Below are positions 21,710 to 33,200 of a DNA stretch of 64,000 nt, piece after piece (position 1 is the first letter of the stretch; the number at the start of each line of letters is the position of its first letter). Source of the DNA: Halicephalobus mephisto (lineage: Eukaryota; Nematoda; Chromadorea; Rhabditida; Panagrolaimidae); the NCBI GenBank assembly GCA_009193035.1, contig SWDT01000069.1, positions 186,001-250,000 on the forward strand, given 5' to 3'. Made by a program: the position numbers and the translations under genes. The notes under the pieces were generated by a model. It was given only the letters and a program-made list of their open reading frames with translations, was not told the origin of the DNA and ran no database searches.

Positions 21710-24700
21710 TTAGAACCCGTCAATGTCAAGTAAATGAGTAGCTGATTCGATTGTGTATTGCAGTTTGGTGAAGCTGGCCTTAATGCGCTTGATCCAGAAG
21801 ATTTTTCTCTCCTCAGTTTCCGCGCTGAGGAATTCGGAAACTGGATCTAGGACGAGACTGAAGGCAGTGTTCTCCCCGAGGTCGTTTTCGGCCGGAGCGA
21901 AGACGGAATGGCGGTGGAAGTTCCTCTCTTCAAAGATACCGTAATCCAGGATGAAGCATTGTTCCAGGGACTGCAGCCGGGAGTTGAGCATCTCCACTTG
22001 TTTCAGAGACAGGGGACGGTCTCCAGAATTGACCGATGAGATTAGTTGCTGGAAAATCTGGATAAGGGATGAAGTACTGAAAAGCAAACCTGCAGAGCTC
22101 TTCCAGATTGATGGAAACTCATAATTGCGTTCGATAAGTGCTGAATCGCGGTTTTGTAGATGCTGTCTCCGATAACTGCATCGATTCCCAAGTAAATCAA
22201 CTGACTTTCTAGTTTCTTCAATTGCTCGGCCAAGAACAAAGCATAGTCGTCGACTCCGAACGGGATAACCAACGAATCCGCCAAACTCCTCGCCAGCTCC
22301 AACCACAGCTTCCCTGAGGCAACAAGGACCTGTCCTGTCGGATCCACTAGATTCTCTACAGTCCATGGTACTTCGAATCGAGTATGATACAACATGTAGG
22401 AATAGATCGGAGCGGATTCTAGCTTCAAGTCGGCCACAGGCACTCCGGCGAAGGAGATGAATCGGTGGTGATCGGAGCCGGAGGAGGGGAATCCAATGGC
22501 AGGGACGGATTTGTCTCCCGGAAGAGGTCCCTTGGGGGAATAGAACCTCCAGGCATCAAGGAGAGTGGGTCGGCCGTTTTCGGATTCGACAGGGTTTGGG
22601 TGGGAGATTTTAGAAGCGGCTTTCACGATGGACCGGTAGAGCAAGGGAACTGCTCTCACATTCAGCTAGAAATCAGAAGTCACGAGGAACAACAAAGACA
22701 CTCACCGTTCCATTCCCGTTCGTGTTGTCGATGTTAATCACGGCAACAGCCTTCTTCTGGATCGACTTGAGCATTTCCTCGACGTATTCCGTGCTCCCGA
22801 TGAGTCCGAACTCTTCTGCATCCCAGAGACAGAAGGCCAGGGATCTCCTCGGTCTCCACCCAGTGAAGTCATGAGCTTCCTTGATCACTCTAGCGATTTC
22901 CAGGAGAGTGGCAGTCCCGCTGGCTGGGTCGATGGCTCCGTTCACCCAGGCATCCACGTGGTTACTGAGGGCGATGTAACGATCTGGTTCTTCTGATCCC
23001 CGGAAGACGGCGACTAGGTTCTTGATTCTCCTTCTTTGAGAAAAGCTCCTGACATCCAATCGGAAGACGGAATGGCCTGTCAATCTATATTCTGTCGGCA
23101 TAGATCCTCTCCATCGAGACCACTGAAATCAGAATTCGATTTTCCCAGGTTTGAGTTCCATTTCAGTTATCCACCAAAATCCCCTTACCATTGCTTCCGG
23201 CCCATCCAGGGCTTTCATAATCTTCTCTGCATCCGCGTATCCTATGGGCATGACAGGAATAGTTGGCAGGACCTCCTTCTTCCTCAACTCCTCCTCTTCA
23301 AACTCCCGGTAGGCATAATTCTTCGAAGGGAAGAGCGGTGTCTGAGGGTCTCCGAAGGTTCTCAGCAAAGTGCCCCTTTGAGCTCCCGAGGGGGGAAGCC
23401 AGATTTGGTTAGGAAACGTCTGAAAACTCCCAGAATAATCATCCACTAATTCGTATGACCTACCGTATTCGCGTTCATCGCATAATCGGCAGGGTCGCTG
23501 TAGATGATCACTCCTCCTGCTCCTCTTTTCTCAGCTCCCTTGGCTTTATCTCCTCTGAACACTCCTCCATATCGAACTAGAGCGATTTTCCCTCTGAGAC
23601 TAATGTTTTGCTTCTCCAGTAACATGTAATCTTCCTCTGTGCCGTAATTTGCGAAAACGATATTTCCTATTACGGTACCGTTGTTGGCGTAGGCATTCCA
23701 CCAAATCCTCGACTTTACGTCTTGTTCCAGTTCAGACAGTCCGAAGTTTTCGTCATCAGACAAGCCGTCTGAAATCGACTCCCAATCAACGCCATTCCAT
23801 AGATGGATGGAATTAGGGTGATTGTAGTCGGGGTAGTTGAGTAGAGTTTCGTATTCGTAGGGGGTCACATCGAATTGGAGGCCCTCGAGGTATTCTTGGA
23901 TTCTGTTCATTAAGGATAACTGCTCCTCCGTCCCGGCTACATGGAGGTCGTTGGCAAGCCATTTCAGGTTGTGTCTGATTTTCTCGGGGTTGAAGAGACT
24001 CATGAGATGGCTGGATATGGCTTCTTGCTGAAATTCAAAGTGTGCTTATGAATCACTGAAAGTCAAGTATTTGTGAGGATAGTGTCTATTTAGATATCGT
24101 CTCGACAGACCCTCAGAGAATATCAAAGATCGACCTGGTTTTGTCGACTGATTTATCTATTCTATTCTCTCGTAGACTTCTCGTTTCTAGTCATGTCGAA
24201 GACCAATATTTCCCGTCCTTATATCCACAAGATCCCTAATTTCTCAATGCAGTTCTTCATCGACCAAGAAACTCATTTCTCTGATGAGAGCTTTGACTAC
24301 GAGCTCAACGATAAGTCCAAAGATCCAGATTACCCCAAACAAGTCCCTAGAAAGAATGGGGCACCCTTCGATATTCAGTACTTGAGATCCATCGAGCCCA
24401 TGGTTTATCAGAGATTCGTAGAGCTGCTTCCAAGTCTTGCCCTGAGGCTCTTCTCCTTCACCTGCAAGTGGTTCTATGTTGACACAGTGAGGCTGAGGGG
24501 GATAGAAGTCGAGAGGTTCTACTACAACACTAAAGCTCCCCCTCCAGTCGCCAAAAACGGGAGGCTCCACTTAGACTACTCGGTGGGGATCAAGATAATA
24601 CCGTACCTCTCGATTTTCTGTCTCTACATTGAGCCCAATCCGAGAAGCTTCAGGGACCGCAGAATAGTCAAGAGATACAGACAATTCGGAGCCACTCCTC

Positions 24701-25762
24701 GGGAAGGGTTCTTGGATTTCGAAAGGTCTCTCGAGCAATTCCATCCTGGAGTCCGGGCTGCCGATTTCAAGTTCTATTACCGTAGTTTGGAAGATAATAA
24801 GAAATTCGACATTGACAAATTTGTTTCTTTTTTGAGGGAATTGAGCAGTGTCGAGAAATTAAGGATAAGTTTTGAGTTTTTTGGGAAAGATTTGGCCATT
24901 TTCGGTCCTATGAAGAGAGCTGTTGAGGATTGGCTCAAGACAAGAACCAAGGCCATTGAAGTCTTCTATTTCAACTTTTCGGCCAAAACGGACTACAAGA
25001 TGCAGACAGAGATCAGAACGGTTTATATCGAAGGGAAATTGATGAGAATTATGTCCGAGGAAGACAAGGGGTACATTACCGATGAATTTGTCTATTGATT
25101 ATTGTGATGTCTTGTTGTTCTATGAAAACTTGTTAAAAACCCACCTGTCCCACGTCTTGCCACAGGAGCTCCTCGTAAGGCGATGGGTTTTTCTTTGGGA
25201 ACATGGTTTCCACCTCCTCTCTTCCTAGATCACATTGATGGTAGTGAATCTGCATCCAGAAGATGGCACAGACTCCGATTAGAGCTGTCACAATGAGTAG
25301 CAAAAATAAAATTGAAATAAATAATGACTTGATCAGGAAGCTTTTGGATTTTGCAGATTCTTCGAGAATTTTGGAAACCTTTTGGTTATCAAGTTGGAAG
25401 TGAATTGAATTCGCCATCTGTGGGGGTTGACTAGACTTAGAGATTATTTGAGAAGTGATCAAGGAACTGGAGTAGAGGCCACTTGAAGCCATCTTGGTTC
25501 CGCCGCGGCTGTTTGTGCATTGCAGTAGGCTTGCGGAGAGGGAAGGCTCATTCGAGTTGCAGTTGGGCAGAGGGTCGTAGATGGACTTCCGGAGAAAGTC
25601 CTTTCTGGATGCCCTCAGAAGAGATCTGGAGGAATCTGAGGAGTCGTCCTCGTCAAAGTCCGGGACCTCCTCCGGAAACGGAAATCTCCTGGGAACGAGT
25701 GGGGTCCGGGTGAGTATTTGAGGTGGCGGCGGAGGGGAGTAGCTGAAATCCGCTTCATCCAT
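21710..25762 (-). CDS. Glutamate carboxypeptidase II-like (NAALADase, M28B) membrane peptidase
   Basis: Six exons (25762-25145, 24027-23464, 23419-23189, 23122-22706, 22665-22090, 22048-21710) join in phase to 914 residues. It is a zinc peptidase with the active site outside the cell or in the lumen, releasing C-terminal glutamate from substrates in the known members. Exon 1 encodes a long proline- and serine-rich cytoplasmic tail and a transmembrane segment near residues 145-168. The zinc ligands are visible: SNHVDAW with His526, IDPASG with Asp536, WDAEEFG with Glu574/Glu575, NIDNTNGNGT, and YHTRFE late in the catalytic domain. PA-domain sequence (GKIALVRYGGVFRGDKAKGA) precedes them. The C terminus is the dimerisation domain. 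The protein is longer than the usual ~750 because of the 140-residue cytoplasmic tail. Its 1117-base first intron contains a gene on the other strand. Confidence 0.92.
24193..25098 (+). CDS. Single-exon F-box-like gene nested in the peptidase intron
   Basis: A 301-residue protein from one exon, fully inside intron 1 (25144-24028) of the GCPII-like gene and on the opposite strand. It is homologous along its length to the protein at 3058-3984. LPSLALRLFSFTCKWFY is followed by LRGIEVERFYY, then NGRLHL, KIIPYLS, FHPGVRAADFKFYYR, VEKLRI, YIEGKLMRI and an acidic-aromatic end. The first block could be a degenerate F-box; the rest is not recognised. About 40% identity to the paralogue by eye, strongest in the F-box-like block and C terminus. 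It keeps its own ATG and stop and has no internal stops, so it looks functional. No introns in either copy, which fits spread by retroposition or an intronless ancestor. Confidence 0.75.
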   Translation: MSKTNISRPYIHKIPNFSMQFFIDQETHFSDESFDYELNDKSKDPDYPKQVPRKNGAPFDIQYLRSIEPMVYQRFVELLPSLALRLFSFTCKWFYVDTVRLRGIEVERFYYNTKAPPPVAKNGRLHLDYSVGIKIIPYLSIFCLYIEPNPRSFRDRRIVKRYRQFGATPREGFLDFERSLEQFHPGVRAADFKFYYRSLEDNKKFDIDKFVSFLRELSSVEKLRISFEFFGKDLAIFGPMKRAVEDWLKTRTKAIEVFYFNFSAKTDYKMQTEIRTVYIEGKLMRIMSEEDKGYITDEFVY

Positions 25763-28700
25763 GGCAATCGGCAGTTAGAAAGACATTCTTGGAGCCAGAT
25801 CTGGAAGGTGGAAATTACTACAAATAATCAAAGATAACAAATCGGAATCCACAGGAAGTACTCCATCAAGGGAAGTCGACAAAGAAAATTTTAATGGAAA
25901 AACAGTGTTTAATGTTACTTCTGGAATTCGACGGTCATCAACAACCTTGGAGCTGTCAATGTCACTATCCACACTACTTCACTAATGAGGAACTAGAGCA
26001 CAGCTAATAACAAAAATAGCTACATTAATTTTAAAACACCCATGGAATTTTTCGGATATTGTCTTAACCTTCTCATTAGCCATTCGTCCCTCATCAGGGT
26101 TTTCCAGAATGACAAGTGCGCGAAAACCTTCAGAAGACCAAACTTGGGGAAGACAGCTAACAAAATGCAAAACGTTTTCAGAAAAGTTTCCTCTCTTGAA
26201 TAAATTTCACCTTTTTAAAAATACAACATCTAATAACATTTCTGAATCCAGAGAGAGGGAAGGCTGAGGGATAAATCAAATTGAACTGCGAATTTTGAAA
26301 AATTATGCAAACTAATGTGGGAACTCTCTTCGCGCACTTATGGATGAACTACCAGATGGTCAAGCCTGATAACCTCGGGTTTCAGAAATAAGAAGATTAA
26401 GAACAATTACATCCGGACCAGTCAAACTAAAAAGTTGCAGAAACTATGAAAAACTCATAAAACTCAAAATTGGTAGGTTATTTTGATTTTTGTCCGAAAA
26501 TGACAAAAATGGGGGAATTATGATGGTCGTAAAATTCGCGTCCGAGGATGCCTTTAAAAAGTAATTTCATTAAAAAATAAATTCCCCAAGTAGAAAAAAC
26601 AAAAAATACTCTAAACTATCAAATTACCGTTTATTCCGTTTTTACCTCGAGGAATCAGTCAAGCAATTTTTCCTTTTGTCCGGGATTCCCTCAGGCAGCC
26701 ATGTTTACCCAAGACGTCTCGAATTCAAGTTTGGGTGTGAAAAGTTTTAAACTTGGATCAGAGCATTCATGGAAACCATAGAGGGAAAAAATTTTATTCC
26801 TAGTTTAAAAAAGTAAAAAAAATCCCCAAAAGGCAATAATGGAGTCACAGAGAAATCCAATTGTGAAAAGCGCAGAAAAACGGAATGGATTTTGACCAAA
26901 AGTGAAAAATGTGTAAAAATGAGTAGTTTTCTGGTTATCTCCTTGGGGACAGGACAAAAATAATGATCTTGCACGGAAAATAAAGGCTTGTCCTGACAAA
27001 AACAAAAGCACTGCTTCTCTGACCGAGTCCTGAGGGGGATTCTACAGTATTCTCTCCGTTACAGTATACTATTATTGAATTAAAAATAGCTGCTAAGTAG
27101 AGCTGATTTTAAAAATTGGGGAAACCCGGAGGACATTCCGAGAGGGGCTCCTTCCGGACCGGAGTTGGCAAGAACAAAGCCTATTAGAGCCCGATTTCAG
27201 AGAATAGACTGACCAGCCAGGGTAAAACAAAAGGAACACATGTTCGGCAAATTTCGAGGAAAGACAGGAAGCTGCGGTCAAATTGAACTTTTAACTTCAA
27301 AGTCATTCATTAAGTCTGGCAGGGAAGGATTTAATGACTAAACATTCGCGAATTCAACGAAATTCACCTAAACAAAGATGAGAATTGCACAAAAACACCA
27401 GACTACAATCGACCTTCACGCTTTCCCAGTGCTTGGAAGATTCGTCTTCCACTTTCCGGAAGCCCAAAAGACAACTGCCAATTGAGTCATCAAAACTCAC
27501 GTCAGACCATCAATCTCTCTGTAATTTGATCTTTTCGGCAAATTTCCGTGACAAATTGACTCTTTTTGACCGACAGTTTTTTCATAGAAACAATGAGGCA
27601 ATTTGAGGACATCCGAGGCCCGATCGCAAGCTGTTCCAAATGGATTTCGCGGATCCGAATTGTTTTCAATAGAATTCTAGAAGAAGCCAATTGTGAACAG
27701 ATGGCTGGAAAGAATGGAGTCTACCTGGACCCGGAAGCGGATTTGAGCTGCAACAGATTGACTGCCTGCGTCTGGCTATACGGCAGGGGGATTAGAGTAA
27801 GGGCTTCAACCTGGGTATTCAGTCTGGGGATTTCAGTTCGCGTGAGAATTGAGGATTAGCAAGATGTTTGCCAACTGGATAGTGACTGGATAGGGGTATT
27901 ATCCAAGGAGTTTATTGGGATTGTCGAAACAGTTATCGAGAAAGCGCTTTAACAGGAGTTCAAGGTAGTGTCTAAAAACCGTCTTTCCGTGTTTTGGACA
28001 CTATTCACAGATCATTGGAACCATGAAGGCCACTGTCTGGAGGATACTTTTAATGGCATCGTGGAAGGGGACTTTGGGCAATATCCAAAGTTTTACAGGA
28101 TTTGCGAGAAGTGGATAAGCATCCCCAAGTTGAGAGGACAAAAGCGGCACTTGTCTTTTTTGTCCAGGGAGTCAGAGGGGACTGGTCACTCGCGGTCAAC
28201 TCTTCATTTTTGCCAGTTTCTTTTGAATTTTTTGACAATTCATTTTACAACTCGCCGAAAATGTTAAAAATGGCCAACTTTGTTCAAAGAAAGACTAGCC
28301 ACTTGACTGGTCAAGAATTGAAAATTTTTATAATAAAATAAATAAAGAGGCAACAATTTCGGGGAACGAGGGTCATTAGAGGACTCGCAGGAAGGACAGA
28401 TTGGAGGAAATGGAATAATTATACTGTAATTGGACTAAGGCGAAGTCGAATGTAACGAAATTCCATGGGAGTCCTAATTAAAAAAATAAAAATGGAAATT
28501 AAAAATCAACAAAAGATTAAACTGTGTAAACGAATTCCCCAGATGTATTCCGAGCTCTGAAAATCAAGTTTTGCAAACCTTCCTATCAAGGCCAAAACTT
28601 CCCAGATAGCGATCAGTTTTAAGATGTTTTTCTCACACACAAACGAAAACATTCCTTCGAGTATAGTCCGCCAAAAGTTCAAATTTGAAACAACTTTGAT

Positions 28701-30283
28701 GTAGTCAATATGAATGGATTTTCGTAATCCTTTTTTAATAATTTCAGATTAATTTGTTGTTTATTCGACATCAAGAGGCACGAAATTAGAAATGATTGTG
28801 AAAGGTATTAAAGGATTCCCCTTGCTGTTGAAAATATATTCCTTTAATTCCGGACTTTGGTCCTGGAGCTTGTTTATCCCGAAGACATCTAAAGACCCCT
28901 TAAGTTCCCGGAAAATGAATTTTTAATTTTAGAGAACCTCGTTTATAACCAGAAGAATAAAGTTATCTCATGTAATAGAAACCCATGGAAATTCCTACAT
29001 TATTTAAAAATAAAAGTAAATTCAAGCTTAAGACTTTCCTGACACCTTGTAAATCAAAAATGTTGAACAAAAAGAGTCACGAATTGTGTTGTTCCTTTTT
29101 GGACGTAAGACGATCGCCAAAGACTGTGAATTGGGTTGGATTGCGCAATTCAAGTGAGCTTGGCTTAAAGACAGCTTTCGTGTTCCAAGTAAACAGCCAC
29201 GGGGGATTCTGTACTGAAATCCCATAGCGAAGGTTATTGTTCAATAAAAGTGATTTTAGTGTTAAGACAAAACCTTCGACACCGGAAATGAAGCTATCAA
29301 ATAAAAAAAAGCAAACAAGTGGCTTTTCACTTTTCTCTCGAGTTCTTCTTGTCCGACAAGCCCTCACGGATCAACCTAAGAGGATCCTTTGTTTGGATTA
29401 GCAAGTCCTGGTTCAAAGTAAACTTGTAAACTGTTTTTGAGGAGAGGAAGAGAGTTTAAGCCATGTAGTTGACTCGGCCGTGTCTAGGCTGGATGAAAAT
29501 GAAGCAATGTCAGAGTTTAGCTAGAAATGATTCATCGGAGGAATTTATATTTTTTACGATTCCATTCGAAAGTGAGCATGGGTGTATATTCACTTTTGGG
29601 GAAGTGGATCATGACGCAAAGCCTTCAAATTTGATCAGCGAGGGACTGAGTTTTTGGCATTTAGCAATTCCCTGTATTTTTAAATTTGGACATATCAAAC
29701 TCTCTGCAATAAATGATTTGTGAACAATCGGACTGTCTTATCATTCTTTTGCACTTTGAGATACGGGAATGAACACCATTTAGCTCCCTTTGTTGGCGAA
29801 TTTCTCCTCGAACCCGCTTCTGAACGACCTCACTCGGCACACGAGCATTGCAAGGAAGGACTCCCAAGAAGAAAATAAGCGCGCGCCAACCCGTTCGATG
29901 TTCATAATGTGTTCGAATCCAAAAAACTTAATGACGTCGGCTTTTCTTTTCTTCATCTTTATCAATCTCCCTGTCTGCCCTTAATGATAATCCCACCGAT
30001 TCTCGTTAGTTTTGGCGGGAACTCAAACAAGGAGATGCAATCGGTCTCCCGTTCGTGATCTTCCAGATTTGCATTTTTTCCGATAAATTTCTTCTCCGAC
30101 CCCCGACGGCGATTTGGACCATCAATCTCTGAGTTTATGCATCCGTATTTGTCATATTTATTCCAATCAATTGCTCGTTATTTGAGACGAGTCAGTTCAA
30201 GAAATCCACAGTTTTCTCTTTTCGGTTGTCTGTCCCGTGATTTGTACATTCGGTATTGTTTCATATATCATTTTTGAATTTCC
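25763..30283. other. 4.5 kb region without a supportable gene
   Basis: It lies between the peptidase 5' end and ags-3. Only short frames with no recognised similarity are present (for example 27566-27859 plus, and 28985-29227 overlapped by antisense frames). A block near 28710-28745 resembles the inside of the MITE at 18368-18744. Just before 30284 there should be the ags-3 promoter. Confidence 0.45.
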
Positions 30284-30284
30284 A
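30272..30284 (+). promoter_or_regulatory. Probable trans-splice acceptor of ags-3
   Basis: TTTTTGAATTTCCAG ends at 30284, six bases before the ATG at 30291, with no fitting upstream exon. Confidence 0.6.
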
Positions 30285-30290
30285 GTCTTA

Positions 30291-33200
30291 ATGTCGTCGG
30301 TGGAGCAACGGCATACCCTCTGTTTCAATGCAGCTCAACGAGGAGAAGAGCTGTGTAGAACGGGGCAAACTGAACAAGGTGGGTTTTGCGTTGTCGAACT
30401 CGATGTATTGATTTCCGTTCAGGCATAGAGCAGCTGGAGAAGGCTCTGGCTTTTGGCACCAATGATGTGTACTTGTTGTCAGCACTGTATGCTCAACTTG
30501 GAAATGCTTTCTATACTCTGGGAGACTACGAAAAAGCCGCCAATTACCATTCCCAAGATCTTCTTTTATGTAGAGCCATGAATGACAGGAGTGGTGAAGC
30601 CAATGCGTTTTCAAATCTCGCGATAGCCAGAACGTCACAAAAGGACTTTGATAAAGCTTTACCGTGCGTAGAATGCCAAATGAACATTGCTAAGGAGAAG
30701 AATGACAAAGTAAGCCTAGATTGTACTTTATCATCTAATTAGTTTTCTCGTGTTCAGACAATTCTCTGCCGAGCATATTATACGAAAGGTTATGTGTACT
30801 TGCAACGGGCTAAAGACGCATCTCCTCCGACAAAATATGGGATTCAACTGTTTCCTTATCCAGTGAGGAAGAACAGCTTACCGGATGATACGCGGGAAGA
30901 TGTCTACACAGCTATCGAGTGTTTCCAGAGGAATTCCCAGCTGGCAGATGAACTGGGAGATCAGAATTGCTGTGCCTTGGCCTACGCCAACCTGGGTCAC
31001 GCTCATTTCATGCTGGAAGAGTATGAAGCTGCGTCGCAGTATTACGAAAAGGCAAGTACTTTTTCCTTCACGTCATTATTTCTCCTTCACTTTAGAGATT
31101 AGTCATTGCCAGATCGGTTGCCGACAAACCATCTATGAGAAGGGCTTTCACCAACCTCGGAAATGCTTATTTTTTCGGATCCAAGTTTTCCCAAGCCATA
31201 GATAATTACAAGTAAGTCTTTACTTTCCTAAAGAGTATAATTGCTTCATTTTCCGTAAACAGGTTATTTTTGTAAGAAATTTGGTCCCACTGTAGTCATT
31301 TGAGGGAACATCTTTGGACACGTAAATGCAGTTGACGCAAGATAGCAATTCTTTGGTGGAAGGCTATTTTTAGCTTGTTTTGAAGTCAATATTGAGATTT
31401 CAAGTGAATAGGAAATTGCGCTTTGAAAATACGTCATTAAGTTTTGCGAAAGGAATAATTACTGTTTACAGATGTGCGGCTCAGGTTGCAGAAGAAATGG
31501 GTGATAAGGTTCTCCAAGCAGAAGCATGGTATTCGATCGGAATTACCGCGACTGTTCAAGCTGAATGCGAGACCGGTGAGTTGACTTGTCATTTGCAATT
31601 CTCTGCGCTTTTGATCTTGTGTACAATTCATAAGAATTGAAGTAACATCATTTGGATGTCTTTTTGCTTCACTAATATCTGTAGACGTCATCTTTTGTTT
31701 CGATTTCATCTAATGCCGTATGAATATTCCGTTGTGGTATGGTGAATAGGTGAACAACTCATAAACTCCTTCAGTAATCCCTAGGGTCCATGAAAATCCA
31801 GACAAAGACGTCAAGAGAAATCTGTTGTTACCTTTAGGTTAGAAAATATAAGGTAGCAAGAATCCTGTCAGTTTCCCAAATGTTGTGGGAATAAAATCTA
31901 CATTCTCACGTGTATTGTTTTGAGGAAATATTTCTTAAACCTTGGTCTTTGTTCAAAAACCACTCCAATTATGCTTTTCATGTATAAGTAAAGAATTGAT
32001 GTTTTAGCTGCTTCCGCTCACATTCGGCATCTTCAACTAACTCGAGAACTGAACGATCGTCAAGCACAAACGAGATCTTGCAACGCATTGGCTTCGATAT
32101 ATTTGGCCTTTCAGGATATCCCGAAGGCTTTGTATTACTTTATTTTGAAATACAAACTGGCAATTGAGGTAGGTAATTTGTGTTTTTCGGAATTTTGAGG
32201 AAGTCTGTACCAAGCGTTATTTTATGTAGATGAGTTATTTTGACGTGGCATTAGTTGCGTCATTTGGTTCCAATGGATATTTAATTTACCTCAAAAGGAA
32301 GCTTTTTAATAGCTTGTTCTGAGAAAAACTATCATTTTCTAGCTCATTTACGGTATAGTTGTAACACTTGTGTGTTTTTAGTACAAATTCGAGATATCTT
32401 AGTTTTAATTTTTGTCTGAAGGGGATATTTTGTTTTCGAAAGATTCCAAAAGCAGTATTACATTCCCATGTGCTTTCTGCTTGTTTTTTCTACAAAATTA
32501 AAGTTAATAATTGTAAGAAAGATAACTTGAGACTCAGTAATGCGTGTGATTACTTTTTTGGTTTTCCATCTGTTTTAAATAATGCCTGTTGAAATTAATA
32601 TTCTATCAAATTAGAGCGGTGTAGAGAAGGAAGTAACTTCCCTTTCAATTTTTTAATGAGGGTTTTCAGATGAGAGATCACGAGATGGAAACAAAGACAC
32701 GTTCATCTATCAGAATTGCAGTTCAAGCCGATCCTACCTCAGTGATTAAAGACAACAAAATTGTTCTTGATTCCTCTACTGATCCGGAAGCTGAAATCTT
32801 GGTGGCTTCTTCAAGTATTGATTTTCCACCTATTGATACGACTTCTATTTCCTTTGCTTTGAGAGAGGATTCAAGAGCTCTTAGCGCACCTAACTTGTCT
32901 GAACCGTTGTCAAAGTACATTCTAGACTGTGCTCACGGGTTGAAGCCAGTGGCTATGGTATTACCCATGATGGGGGAGCATCCGTACATGGCTAGGTCGA
33001 TGCCGAATGTGAAAAGTAACGTGAGTTTTTGAAGTTTGGAATTGACTGCTTTGTTCTCAGCCTTAAGTAACATCTTGCATTTAGGATGAAGGAGATTTCC
33101 TCGAAATGATGGAGAAATTGTCTAAAAGAATCGATGATCAAAGGTGTGATCCGTCAATGTTGAGGGATTTGACGAATAATTCGACAACAAGGCAGACCGA

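Noticed and set aside
27566..27859. 97-codon plus-strand frame in the 25.8-30.3 kb gap
   Set aside because: No recognised similarity, no splice or trans-splice support and no sign of conserved domain structure; not enough to call a gene.
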